This document shows positions 1 to 10,900 of a stretch of 64,000 nucleotides of DNA, in pieces. The position numbers and the translations under genes are program-made. This DNA comes from an uncultured Gammaproteobacteria bacterium (lineage in GTDB: Bacteria; Pseudomonadota; Gammaproteobacteria; Nitrosococcales; Methylophagaceae). The notes under the pieces are model-generated. The model ran no database searches and had not been told where the DNA came from. It was given only the letters and a program-made list of their open reading frames with translations. The stretch spans positions 62,001-126,000 of the forward strand of contig CAJIZI010000001.1 of assembly GCA_905181885.1 (NCBI GenBank), read 5' to 3'. Numbering within the stretch: the first letter of the stretch is position 1; every line of letters begins with the position of its first letter.

Positions 1-371
1 TCATCCCAAGAAATATACCTTACTGGCATGTCAGACTCAGTCCAGCCATTGTTTTCAGGTTCATGAGTACAAGCTTTAGCACTAACACAAGTAGCCCATA
101 ATTCAGCTGTCACTTCAGTTTTTGTCATTTGAAAGGCGGGAATAGTCACCAAGTGAACAGGTTTTTCTCTATCCTTACAATCAATAGAACTAACACAGCC
201 CATCTCAAATTTTCCAGCTGGAATATTCGCCATTTCAGGTAAGGTGAAGTTTACGCTCTCCTCTGCATAGGAGTTTTCTAACGTTGAAAATATAACCAAC
301 ACAAATAAAAACAATATCTTAAGGATATTTTGAAATGGGAAATAAATTTTCCCAAGGATGTCTATTGTCAT
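1..371 (-). CDS. Exported formylglycine-generating-enzyme (SUMF1/FGE-sulfatase) domain protein, partial
   Basis: The reading frame is open from an ATG at 371 to the left edge, giving 123 N-terminal residues; the C-terminal part lies outside the window. The first ~37 residues are hydrophobic and end in NSYAEES, which looks like a signal peptide. The mature part starts with IPAGKFEMG, followed by EKPVHLVTIPAF, TKTEVT and PVRYISWDE. These are the ordered N-terminal landmarks of the FGE-sulfatase fold (IPAGxFxMG, then E-x-P-x-H-x-V, then EVT, then P-V-x-x-V/I-S-W). Members either oxidise a sulfatase cysteine to formylglycine or act as accessory and binding domains. The catalytic C-terminal cysteines cannot be seen here, so the activity is unknown. 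It is transcribed away from the neighbouring hydrolase gene, with about 200 bp between them. Confidence 0.75.
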   Translation of the reverse strand, partial: MTIDILGKIYFPFQNILKILFLFVLVIFSTLENSYAEESVNFTLPEMANIPAGKFEMGCVSSIDCKDREKPVHLVTIPAFQMTKTEVTAELWATCVSAKACTHEPENNGWTESDMPVRYISWD

Positions 372-574
372 TTCTGTTCCAAGATTAAGCCATAATCGAG
401 CGGTAATCCTATAGCCCAAATCATAATAGGTCAATAGTCCGAATATATAGATAAGGCCACACTGACTATAACTGTAAAACAATACAACATGCTTTATCAC
501 TTAGTAATTTTTGACCAGGCTTTTCTTTTGCTTTACCGTGAGTCAACTATTTTCAACCAAATGATAAGGCCTCA

Positions 575-1705
575 ATGCATACAAGCAAAACAGAACAACT
601 CAAAAACACACTATTAGGTGCTCTCACTGCTGATGCTGCTGCTTTAGGCTTTCATTGGATTTATGACCAGCAACGTATTTATGATATTGCTTCTCTCTTG
701 CCCGAGTTTCATACCCCGTCTTCAGCCGATTACATGGGGGTTCCAAGTTACTTTGCTCATAGTAAAAAAAATAGCGGTGATGTCTCACATTATGGCGAGC
801 AAACAATAACCCTTCTTCATTCGCTTTCTGATAATCAAGGTGTTTATAGCAAAGCTCACTATCAAAATTTATTTTGCGAGCACTTTGGCTATGGTGGTGA
901 TTATATTGGCTATATCGATAGGCCCATGCGCGACACCCTAGACAAGATTACATCAAACCAGCTACTCGTCACAAAAAAAGCTAACGCCATTACTTTCCAT
1001 GGTGATGAAGAACAAAAACAAAAACTAATCACACTCATCACCAACTTAGTTAAACAAAATACAAGTTCATCAGCTGTTGCACAGGCTGGTATCGAAAACA
1101 AAGATCTGCCTTATGCTAAAAAACTATTTCAGGTGTTAAAAACACTTACCGACTATCACGGCGCTGATGATGAACAACTCCCTGCCATAGCAAAATTACC
1201 CGCTTTGGCTGCTCTCTACGCTGGTGACAATAAATTGTGTCAATTTACCGAGTCTGCTGTTCGTGTCACGAATAATAATGACCGTGCCGTAGCCTTTGGC
1301 CAAGTCGCCAGTAAAATGATTGAGACAGCTATCCTCACGCAAGATGTTCCTAATGTGATTGAAGCTGCACGTCAATCAGCCACGCCCGAAATACTATCCT
1401 TAATAGATCAAGCGCTTAATTTACGAAATAAATCCACACCCGAAGTGACCAAACAGCTCGGCATGAGTTGTAACTTAGAATTTGGTATACCCTCAGTAAT
1501 TCATAATTTATCGAAACAAGACACTTTCACAGAATCAATCAGACAGAATATTTATGCTGGTGGTGATTCCTGTGGTCGCTCTATATTGCTTGGTGCTGTT
1601 CTAGGCAATATCTATGGCGTAAACGAAGATAACGGGATTCCACAGTCTTGGATTGAAAAACTCGCTCAAAAAGAGCATATCACTCACTTACTGAGCTGTC
1701 TTTAA
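575..1705 (+). CDS. ADP-ribosylglycohydrolase (DraG/J1-crystallin-like) family protein
   Basis: This 376-residue protein begins with LLGALTADAAALGFHW, matching the family's N-terminal helix (GxxxGDAxG type). It ends with NIYAGGDSCGRSILLGAVLGN at about residues 325-345, the position of the second metal-binding helix. Classical DraG/ARH enzymes have GDxxG near the N-terminus and GGDTD(S/T) near the C-terminus, and the aspartates bind two metal ions. Here the C-terminal motif is GGDSCGR, as in J1-crystallin-like members, so the second aspartate is missing. Family membership is well supported. Removal of ADP-ribose from a protein or small molecule is uncertain, because a metal ligand is replaced. 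An AAGG ribosome binding site lies just before the ATG. The flanking genes suggest no pathway. Confidence 0.75.
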   Translation: MHTSKTEQLKNTLLGALTADAAALGFHWIYDQQRIYDIASLLPEFHTPSSADYMGVPSYFAHSKKNSGDVSHYGEQTITLLHSLSDNQGVYSKAHYQNLFCEHFGYGGDYIGYIDRPMRDTLDKITSNQLLVTKKANAITFHGDEEQKQKLITLITNLVKQNTSSSAVAQAGIENKDLPYAKKLFQVLKTLTDYHGADDEQLPAIAKLPALAALYAGDNKLCQFTESAVRVTNNNDRAVAFGQVASKMIETAILTQDVPNVIEAARQSATPEILSLIDQALNLRNKSTPEVTKQLGMSCNLEFGIPSVIHNLSKQDTFTESIRQNIYAGGDSCGRSILLGAVLGNIYGVNEDNGIPQSWIEKLAQKEHITHLLSCL

Positions 1706-1747
1706 TCAACGCCAGGCTCGTAAAGCTGATTTAGAAGCTTAGAAGGG

Positions 1748-2191
1748 TTAAATATCAATGTGATTGAGCCACACGTCATGTTTATTACACATACTTAATA
1801 CATTTAAACGGCCAGAATAGTTACCTAATGAAAACATTGACATCGGTACGTCGTCTGTCATTGGATCAAACAGATTCTCAGCAATGAACTCAAAATGTTC
1901 ATTTAATAGCATGTGCTTGACGATATAATGCTCATAACCCCTCATTTCATGCCCTGTCAAGACTTTGACCATCACACCTTCATCACCAGAATCTAACTCA
2001 ATACTTGGTAAGTGACCCGCAACTTTCTTACTCCAACGACCGGGGGCATCTTTGGTATAGAACAAACCACCAGCACCCTTAATTGTACCCCCTTTTACTT
2101 TGCTTCCCGCTATAGCTGCGCTTGGCATAATAGCGCTGGCTGCTAGACCAAGTCCCGCTGATTGAATAAAATCTCTACGATCCATTTCCAT
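1748..2191 (-). CDS. Tat-exported superoxide reductase-like (desulfoferrodoxin/SORL domain) protein
   Basis: The 147-residue product starts with a twin-arginine signal (RRDFIQSAG, then a hydrophobic stretch ending AIA at about residue 28), so it is probably exported folded to the periplasm. The mature part looks like a superoxide reductase domain: GHLPSIEL (His60), GHEMRGYEHYI (His81, His88) and CNKHDVW (Cys135, His138). These can supply the four-histidine, one-cysteine iron site of neelaredoxin-type enzymes. Two things differ from textbook SORs: the Glu-Lys pair usually before the first histidine (EKHVP) reads VAGHLP, and there is one extra residue between the second and third histidines. 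No N-terminal desulforedoxin Cys4 centre is present. The gene is 21 bp downstream of sixA on the same strand, probably in one transcript. Confidence 0.75.
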   Translation of the reverse strand: MEMDRRDFIQSAGLGLAASAIMPSAAIAGSKVKGGTIKGAGGLFYTKDAPGRWSKKVAGHLPSIELDSGDEGVMVKVLTGHEMRGYEHYIVKHMLLNEHFEFIAENLFDPMTDDVPMSMFSLGNYSGRLNVLSMCNKHDVWLNHIDI

Positions 2192-2212
2192 ATCCTCTAA
2201 GGTTTTAATAAC

Positions 2213-2671
2213 TTATTCAAGCTGGCATATTGTCGGATTAAGTACCCAATCAATATAAAACTCCGATTCCACTTTTTCAATACAAACAACAGTCGCATTA
2301 GTAAATTTTACAACGGCTGTGTTTTCTTTACCTGTGAGTATATAAGAAACTACTTTTTCTATATGGGGCAAATGGCCGACAAACATAATGTCATCGCCTT
2401 CCAAATTTTTTAGGAACGCGGCAATATCATCAGTAGGCTTCATCCCAGCCAATTCAGTCACAGTACCAACAGTCAGTATTTGAGAAAATACTTCTGCAGT
2501 CTGTTGCGCGCGTAGTTTACCACTGTGGCAAATGCCACTTAAAACTACACCATGCTGCTTTAAGTGGTTTGCAACACATACTACACCTGCCTCCCCATCC
2601 AATGACAGTGAGCGTTCTGAACCCTCTTCTTTTACTAAAGCAACACCATGTTGTACGAAATATAGAGCCAT
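2213..2671 (-). CDS. sixA: Phosphohistidine phosphatase SixA-like (histidine phosphatase superfamily)
   Basis: The 152-residue protein has the order of motifs of SixA: LYFVQHG at the N-terminus with the catalytic His8, SGKLRAQQTAEVF in the middle, and MFVGHLPHIEKV with the second histidine. SixA removes phosphate from the phosphohistidine of HPt domains or of the nitrogen-PTS protein NPr in the cytoplasm. The usual RHG motif is QHG here; I recall QHG in other bacterial SixA-like proteins, so this need not inactivate it. It lies 22 bp after recD and 21 bp before the SOR-like gene on the same strand. That suggests read-through from the recCBD operon rather than a functional link. Confidence 0.8.
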   Translation of the reverse strand: MALYFVQHGVALVKEEGSERSLSLDGEAGVVCVANHLKQHGVVLSGICHSGKLRAQQTAEVFSQILTVGTVTELAGMKPTDDIAAFLKNLEGDDIMFVGHLPHIEKVVSYILTGKENTAVVKFTNATVVCIEKVESEFYIDWVLNPTICQLE

Positions 2672-2693
2672 TATTAATTTATCTGCCTATTAT

Positions 2694-4463
2694 TTAATCA
2701 ATTTCCATCATCAAACCCATTTCACGATCTTGTTGTGATGTTAAAGCTTGTATCAATATACTTTCTGTCGCGATCAAGCTAATTTTTACTTTAGCTCTCG
2801 TTATGGCGGTGTAAAGTAACTCGCGTGTTAATAATGCTGTCGCCTGCTCTGGTAAAATAATACAGACTTCCTCAAACTCCGAGCCCTGGCTTTTATGAAC
2901 AGTCATGGCATATGCAGTTTCATGAGCTGGCAGTCTATTTAAAGGTACCCACCGCAACATCCTATTATCTAAAAAACAAGCAGCCAAAACACCTTGATCA
3001 TTATTCATTACCAAGCCCGTATCACCATTAAATAAACCTTGGCTATAATCATTTTTCATCACCATAATCGGCCGGCCATGATAAAAGCCTTGATGAGTTC
3101 GCCAAGATTGCTTCGCTAATGCCCGTTCGATCAAACTATTCACTGAATTAACTGATTCTGCTCCATTATTTAAAGCACATAATACTTGTGTTTTCTCAAA
3201 TAACTGCATACAAGTTAAAGGATCTTGTTGAGTTTTTATTGCCTCAAAAAATGTAAAATATAACTTCATTACGCGCTTTTCAATGGTAGCCTTATCCATT
3301 TTTTGCCACCAGATAGTCTCATCTGTTCTCATCAGGACATTGATGAATTTATCACTGTCGCCCGCTTGTACTGATTGTGCTAATTGGCCAATTTCACTCT
3401 GCTTATCAAACCGATAACTATGCTTGAGAATAACTACAGTATCAGCCATTAGCGATGAAGTTTTTACAGTTGGTAAGGCTTGGCTAGTTAACCGCAAGAC
3501 TCCTTTTGCAAAACTCTCTGAAAAAACTGCATCAGTGCGACATAAATCAGCTAAAACAGCACCTGAGTCAATTGAGGCTAATTGCTGACTGTCCCCCAGT
3601 AAAATGAGTCGTGCAGTTTTAGGTAGGGCTTTAAGTATTTTTGACATCAAAATAATGTCGATCATTGAAGCTTCATCAACAATAAGTACATCGACAGCTA
3701 AGGGGTGCTCTGTATTATATCGCCCCTGCTCATTCTCAGGTGTGATACCCAGCAATCGGTGCAGGGTTTTAGCCTCAACGTCTTCTTTGTATTCACTCTG
3801 ACTCACATTAGCGATAACTTGTTGCATTCGTGCTGCAGCCTTCCCCGTTGGCGCTGCCAATGCAATACGAAAGGTCTTATCTTGATTAAAAAATGACTCG
3901 AGTAGCCTTAAAACAATTGTTGTCTTGCCAGTTCCCGGTCCGCCAGAGATCACGCAAAATTGGCGTGTTAATGCCATCAATACAGCTACCTTTTGCCAAT
4001 CAAGTCCAAGTTGTGGACTTGTCCAATTAGCTATGTATTGTTTCAACAATGTCTCATTCTGCAACGGCAAAGGCTTTAATCGTTCCTTGATTAAAACGGC
4101 TACTTGTTGCTCAGCCTGCCAATAACGATAGAGATATAATAGCCCTGAATCTGTTAAAACTAACGGTGTAAAATCACCCGCCTTACCAACTAAATGACTT
4201 TTTCGAAGTTTAGTAACCCAAAGCGCCACACTCTCTGGCAGTACCTCATCAAGCCCGATTCCTAGCTCACCTACCCGTGCTAAATTTAAGCAAACATGTC
4301 CTTTTGATACGGCCTCACTCAACAAAGCTGCTGTCAATACAATCAGTGGGTCACTATTGTTATCTTGACGTTGAATATACTTGGCAAACTGATATGCTAA
4401 TTCACTATAACCCGCCTGCCGCAACAAGGATAAAACAGATTGTTCCTTTATTACTTTAGTCAT
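2694..4463 (-). CDS. recD: Exodeoxyribonuclease V alpha subunit RecD
   Basis: RecD is the fast 5'-3' helicase of the RecBCD complex, which processes double-strand DNA ends. The 589-residue protein is full length. It has a Walker A motif GGPGTGKT at about 174-181, a Walker B-type VLIVDEASM, the GDSQQLASI motif III, and a C-terminal AMTVHKSQGSEF plus TAITRAK (SF1 motifs V-VI). Its ATG overlaps the recB stop by four bases (ATGA), so it is translationally coupled to recB. The recD frame is intact although both partner genes upstream are frameshifted in this sequence. Confidence 0.93.
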   Translation of the reverse strand: MTKVIKEQSVLSLLRQAGYSELAYQFAKYIQRQDNNSDPLIVLTAALLSEAVSKGHVCLNLARVGELGIGLDEVLPESVALWVTKLRKSHLVGKAGDFTPLVLTDSGLLYLYRYWQAEQQVAVLIKERLKPLPLQNETLLKQYIANWTSPQLGLDWQKVAVLMALTRQFCVISGGPGTGKTTIVLRLLESFFNQDKTFRIALAAPTGKAAARMQQVIANVSQSEYKEDVEAKTLHRLLGITPENEQGRYNTEHPLAVDVLIVDEASMIDIILMSKILKALPKTARLILLGDSQQLASIDSGAVLADLCRTDAVFSESFAKGVLRLTSQALPTVKTSSLMADTVVILKHSYRFDKQSEIGQLAQSVQAGDSDKFINVLMRTDETIWWQKMDKATIEKRVMKLYFTFFEAIKTQQDPLTCMQLFEKTQVLCALNNGAESVNSVNSLIERALAKQSWRTHQGFYHGRPIMVMKNDYSQGLFNGDTGLVMNNDQGVLAACFLDNRMLRWVPLNRLPAHETAYAMTVHKSQGSEFEEVCIILPEQATALLTRELLYTAITRAKVKISLIATESILIQALTSQQDREMGLMMEID

Positions 4464-7400
4464 TTGTCAGGCCCTGTCAAGCAAAGGTCTAAAGCATCTA
4501 AGACCTGTACACTCGGCCTATCAAAAAATATTCCAGACTGGCCCCATTTAGGTTGTATACCTCTAATAAACAAATAATATGCACCACCGAAATGTACATC
4601 TGGATCATAATCCGATAAACGTAAACGTAGATAGCGGTGTAGGGCTAAACTATAAATAAGGTATTGCAATGGGTAATCATGACTAATCATTGCCTGATCT
4701 AGAACGTCTTGTTGATATGCTCCTTGGCTCGTCCCAAGCCAGTTAGATTTGTAGTCAACAATATAAAAACGACCTTGAAATTCATAAACCAAGTCTATAA
4801 AACCTTTCATAAAGCCGCTTAAACTTGAAAATTTAAGCTGTGAAATAACTTGAGCCAAAGGTGATTCAGTGTTTAATAAAGGAAGTAAGCATTTTTGTAA
4901 ACCATCAACAGTTAAACCTGTAACTGGAAAGTAAAAAGATAATTCATCAAGTCGTTGGTCTTGATTTAAATCAGCAAGTTTAAAAAAGCTTTTACCACTT
5001 GTGTTATTGAGCGAAGTAGCTATCACCTCTCTCACCCACCGACAAACTGCCGCTGTCCACAGCTCATCAAAGCCATATTGTAATAAGGTCCGGCTCACCA
5101 ACACTTGCATCGCATCATGATCATCACTAGCAAAGTCCCAATGCTCGAAAATAGCATGTAAACATGTACCAGCATGTGCACCACGAGGAAAAGTAAAGCG
5201 ATCTCTTGCGGCTGCATTATTAGCTTCTAAAGTAACAACCGTTTCATTTGAAGCTGGTGAGTCATAATCTGGAAGTTCGGCATCATGACCACCTGTTAAA
5301 GCACTAAAACTACCAATACGCCATGGCTGATGAATAAAGCGTTTAAATTTTTTGGCTGCGAATTTGCTCTTATTACTCTTAACACCCTTATAAATAACAG
5401 GCTCTTTTTTTTCTATAATATCAAGCGAGATAGTACCTTTACTGCCAGCTGCTAAACTTCTTACTTGTGCTAACATTTCCCCTCTGTCTAGTTCCTCCAA
5501 CTCAGGGTGCAACAAGCTAAATAATGCGCTGCCTATAGCAGCATCGACATGGCCCCAAGAGATAACACAGCGTTCCCGTGCTCTTGTTAAAGCCACGTAT
5601 AATAGGCGCAGATCTTCTGCACGCTCTTCTAGAGCAATAGATTCTCTTGCCGTACTTAATGAAGGCTCTGAGAAAGCTACATGTCCACGATAGTCGTCAT
5701 CTATTGCATGAAAACTAATGACCTCCTGATTCGTCGAGTCTCTATTTGCTGTCCCATAAGAAGGGGCAGAATACGATTGGGTACTCCAAGCCCTTACTTT
5801 TATGAATAGTAATTATTTTAACTAATTGCTCATCACTTTCTAGTCTTAACTGCCCTGACTCATCATTAGGGTCGATTGATTTTCTCCGGCTTGTAATCCA
5901 ACGTAATACCTTTTCCATGCCATACTTTTGGCTGGCTACACTGGGTCTGGATCAATTCAGATAAGTGCAATAAATTAGTAAGCTTACGCTCGCCTTCCAG
6001 TCAGTTTTAATAACTGCTGCTGACCAGATATTTTATTCATTAAATGGCGAAATGCTCTCATAAAGCCATGTTTCAACCATAATTGATGCAAGTCATAAAA
6101 TAAATCTAATTGAACAGACCATTCTTGTTCATCTTGTTGTAATTCATAAAGCTCGGATGCATCTAACCCCCATAGTTCTGTTGATAAAGCCACTAGTAAT
6201 TAATCGTTGGTTTTGTGGTTCAGAAATCGCAAAAAGAACACGTTCTAACATCAGAGCTTCTTTAGAACTAAATACATTATCTCTGCCTTGTTGAACACTA
6301 TTAATGCCTCGCATTTGCAAACATTGCTGAACTATATGTGCTTGATTATGATTACGCACTAATATTGCTATGTCACCACCAGACACAGGAATAGGTTTTT
6401 CTGCTTTTTTATCTAATAATATAGCTTCACAAGAATCGGCCTGATTCAAAAGTAGAGCAATCTCATCAGCAACCCCTTTTGCTGCTAATTGGGCCATCTC
6501 TATCTTGCCCATTTCCTTACTGCTATCTATCCATAAAAACTGTAATGCACTATTAGAATTTAGTGTTGTCAGAATAGTTTTTCTCTCTCTTGAAGCCTTA
6601 ACTGGGTGAAAAGGTATCCCCTCATAAATAAAAGGCTTTGCCTTCTTACTGTTAAGTATCATATTCACGGCATTCACTAAGTCGGGATGTGAACGCCAGT
6701 TAGTGCCTAAAGTATGTTCATGTTGCGTTGACTTTTTTGCTGACAAGTAAGTGAAAATATCCGCACCACGAAAGCTATAAATCGCCTGTTTAGGGTCTCC
6801 CACCAAAAAAACTGGCAAACTACTATCAGCATATATACGACTAAAGCTGGCATATTGGACCGGATCAGTATCTTGAAACTCATCAATTAGCGCTGCTGGG
6901 TACTGTTGACGTAAACGTGCGACGAGCCAATCTCCTCCACTTCCTTCAAGCACCCGTTCCAAATTAAGTAACAGGTCATCATTAGATTGAACTCGTTGCT
7001 GCTGCTTTTCTTTTTTTAACGTCGTAAGTAATTCAATTAGTAGATCATAGCGAAGATGTTGGTATTGCAGAGCTTGCGCAGCTTGTACATGCTCCACCAA
7101 CTCCTGTAACTGTTCACTTGCCTCCCAAAATGCTAATTCAGGTAATTGCTGATCTTTTTTTAATGCATCTTGAAGTTTTGTAAGGGTGAAACGCTCAAAA
7201 CCATGAAATAATTTCAATGGAACATCGTCACAGGACAATAGGTCATCTATGGATTCAAGCCCATCTTGTACGGGGCTTGTACCATACTTGACGCCATTCA
7301 ATAACGTTCTATCTTGTAAAGTAGCTCTTATTATATCTTGCTCAATATTCCAGAGCATTTTCAGCTTTTCAAATTGTATTTTTGCTTGCTGATGTTCCTT

Positions 7401-7982
7401 TTCTATATCAACATCGCGGATTGGTAAATAATGCAAATAAGGCTTACCTAATAGAGATCGTATCGACTTCAATAAAGCCTCAGGACTCTGTTTTTTGGCT
7501 AATAAATACTGTACTAACTTATGATCTGCTGTGGTGATATGGCGCCGCCAGAAATCATCAACAGCTGCCTGCAATAAGGCATGATCGTCGCGAATAACCT
7601 CTAAGTCAAAGGCTAGGCCACTTTCAAAAGCAAAGTCACCTAAAACCCGTTGGCAAAAGCCATGCATAGTAAAAATAGCTGCTTCATCAAAACTTTGAAT
7701 CGCTAAATTAAGTTTTTGGCGTGCTAATAAACTGCGTTCATCAGCCTCCTCTATCAATTCGTTACGAGTATTGACTAATTTCTCTCTCAAGCGAGATCGT
7801 AACTCTTCAGTTGCAGCTCGTGTGAAAGTTACTACTAAAATTTGTTCTACTGTAAGATCTTGCTCTAAGATCAGCCGACAGTAAATTTCGGCTAAAGTAA
7901 AGGTCTTGCCGGTACCTGCACTAGCCTCAATTAAATTAAGGTCTGAAAGTGTAACTGTGCTGACATTGAAAGAATTTACCAT
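4460..7982 (-). pseudogene. recB: Exodeoxyribonuclease V beta subunit RecB, interrupted by four frameshifts
   Basis: RecB is the 3'-5' helicase and nuclease subunit of RecBCD. The N-terminal piece (7982-6144, 612 aa) has the UvrD-type Walker A motif EASAGTGKTFTLAEIY, ALIDEFQDTDP and VGDPKQAIYSFRGAD. A 69-aa piece (6193-5984) and a C-terminal piece (5596-4460, 378 aa) follow; the latter has the nuclease-domain motif YIVDYKSNWLG. Translating between pieces gives expected RecB sequence throughout: IITIHKSKGLEYPIVF at about 5760-5820 and LRLLYVALTRARE near 5600. The frame changes near 6190, 5995, 5930 and 5754. Each change is repaired by removing one base. The repaired gene would encode about 1172 residues, a normal RecB length. 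It overlaps recC upstream and recD downstream. The pattern may be sequencing error or very recent decay. Confidence 0.88.
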
Positions 7983-10900
7983 TTATCGGGGTCTTCTAAA
8001 TGATCATAAATAGGTTTATAAATTGCAATGGCTAATTTTTTAAACTCATCATTTAGTGGTGCAGCCTTATATAGCTGCTGATAGTAATTATCATCCATTT
8101 CCCCCGTAGTATGTTTGTTACCTTCCCATGAGGCCATCATAGGATTATCTGGATCACCTTTTCCATTTTTTAAAAACGCTTTAGCATAGGCAAAACTAGT
8201 TTTAGAAAATAATGGTATAGCTTGTTGACAGCCTTGCCAGTAGACCTCTAATAACTCTAGCAACAACGACTCGGGGTCAGCAACAACCTTCAACTTGATA
8301 TCTATGTCTTCAGTGATCCATCGACTTTCACACAACACTCCCTGGGGCCTCAAACAATTTAATACTAAGTGACTGCACCAAATACTCAGTAAGTCCCCAC
8401 CTTTTGCTTTACTCAAACGATAATTAAACAAGCCCTTGGCACTACAATCATCTAATTGTCCCACAAGGGAAAATTCTGAAAGTGATAGTTCAAATGAAAT
8501 TGGATCTATAAATTGTTCAGGATAATCGGCTAGGCGCACAGCAAACTTATTTACTTTATTCGCCTCTTCATAAAATAACTGCTGACCAATCTCACCATGG
8601 GGCAAGCTACCTGTGGCTTTAATCATTGGTAAAGCGTCCACCAATGACTCGCCTTTCAAATGTTGAGATAATAACTGTTGCCTTAGTTGCCATGCTTCCA
8701 AAGAACCTAGTGAAAAAGGTTCACGAGGGTCTAAAAGTTCATCGTCAAATTCTAATCTCAGTCTCAAACGCTGTTGCAATAGATAACGACCTGGATGACG
8801 ATAAAATTGATTTAGCTCGTTTAAACTTATCTGCCGCCATGATATATCGGGGGCTTGCAAAGATTGCTCAAACCAAGCGGTAGCATTTGTCTTTTCAGCT
8901 TTGTCAGGCGGGCAATACGCGACCTGATAACTGAATAAATTTATTAGTGGCTCAGACGTCTGCTCAAAATAGCGTTGACTAAAAGCCTGTAAAGGATGCT
9001 CGGTTAAAATTTGTTGCCAGATATCATTTTCACTATTAGTCGAAAACCCCTGCAATAAAATATCATGCATATCGCTAACTAATACTGAAGGCGGGATCTC
9101 ACTGTTATCAACGATACTGCGCCCAACGTAGCTGATATATAAGTGCTCACCTGCCGACAATATGGCTTCTAAAAAAAGATAACGGTCATCATCACGCCTA
9201 GAACGGTCGCCTCTTCTAAAATCTGCAGATAGCAAATCAAAACCTTGTTTTGGCTGTCTGCGTGGATAACTATCCCCATTCATCCCAATCAAGCACACTA
9301 CGGAAAAAGGAATACTTCGCATCGGAACCATGCCACAAAACGTCACGCCCTGCCCCATAAACCTTGGCTCGTTTTCATTCTTATTCAAGTGCCCTTTCAA
9401 CCATTCGCATACTAAGTCAATCGACATTTTTTTTTCAAAGTTTGCTAGCTCTGTCGACTCGACAAAACGATCTAAAGCTCCTGCTTATTTTGAGTGTTTC
9501 TGCTTGCTGCATGGTCTTCTAAGAAAAAAGCTTCAACTAATAACAACAAGTGCTGCTGCCATTGACTTGCCGTTCTAGGTTTTTTTAAACTTTTCCTAAA
9601 ACGATCCAAACAATCGACAAAAGCACATAGCTGCGCCATAGTGTTTGCTCGATCGCTACTTATTCCATCAAAAGCAAGCTTGTCATCAAACAAAGTCCAT
9701 TGACCTTTATCGTTTGATAACGGCATCGCATAACCCAATAACAAACGGTCAAGCCCCGCTCTCCAGCTATTTATCTCTGAAGTAGGTAGCCCCATAGCAA
9801 GCTTATCTTCAGATGAGTAAGCCCAATGTATCTTAGTCTCACGGCACCACTTACGCACTAAGTCTAAAGCTGTTTGATCAAAAGAAAATCGATTTTGAAT
9901 TGCCTCACATTCCAATAAACTGATAATACTATCAACTTCAAAACGTGAAGCCGGTAAGTCTAGCAATTGGTTAAAGGCAGATAACAATGGACTTTGTTGC
10001 TGGCCACTAGCTCCTGAAATACCATAAGGAATATATTGACCTTGGCTTGCGCAGCCAAAAACAGCATCAATAGAGCCAGCATAGACATCAATGTCAGGGG
10101 TCATCACCACCACATCAGCTGGAGCTAAACCTGAATGTCTATCAAATAACGCTAGTAATTGATCATGTAATATCTCAACCTCGCGTAATGCACTATGGCA
10201 ATCATGAATCTGAATAGAATTATCGGCCTCATAAATTAGCTCGTTTTTGGCCTGATAAGCTTGGGTCATACAAATCGTAAATGTCTCGCTGTATGTAACC
10301 TAATAGATGTTTTTTTTCTGGCGATGAAAATATAGATTCAGACTCATGTTCACAGCCCTGTATCTGTTCAAAGAACTCCTGGCCTTGCTTACCTAAGCTT
10401 GCTAACAAGGGGTGACCAGTATCTAAAAAATAAGCTTCTTCACCCGTCTTAAGCACTTGCTGACTTTTACGTTTAGAGTCCTGCAAGTCGCCCCAATAAC
10501 CTTCACTTGGCGATAAAAAATACAAGGTAATATCGCAAAACTTAGCCATCAAGACATAGAGTTCTAGATATACTGGAGGAAGTGCAGAAATACCAAAAAT
10601 AGCTAAGCGTCGAGGCAAACCCTCAGGACGTTTTTCACTTTGCCATAAATAGTGAGTTAATTGATCTAGTAGATTGGCGCGGTGCAAGGCAGGTTTTGGC
10701 TCCTTCTTCGTTAAGTGCTTCCAAAGTTTCGCCTGCCAATGAGGCAAAGAAGCATCTGCTTTTTCCCAATCTTTTATCCAATCAGGACGATACATCAAAT
10801 ACTGATCAAAACTATCAGCAATTCGGTGAGCTAAACCATAACGCTTCACCACATCATCTTCCTCACCTAAATAGCCTGCCACTACTTCAAAGCCGGGCTG

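Noticed and set aside
2213-2671. SixA as inactive because RHG is QHG
   Set aside because: The catalytic histidine and the other motifs are intact, and I recall QHG in other bacterial SixA-like proteins.
5984-6193. 69-codon frame as an independent small gene
   Set aside because: Its translation is the continuation of RecB between two frameshifts, so it belongs to recB.
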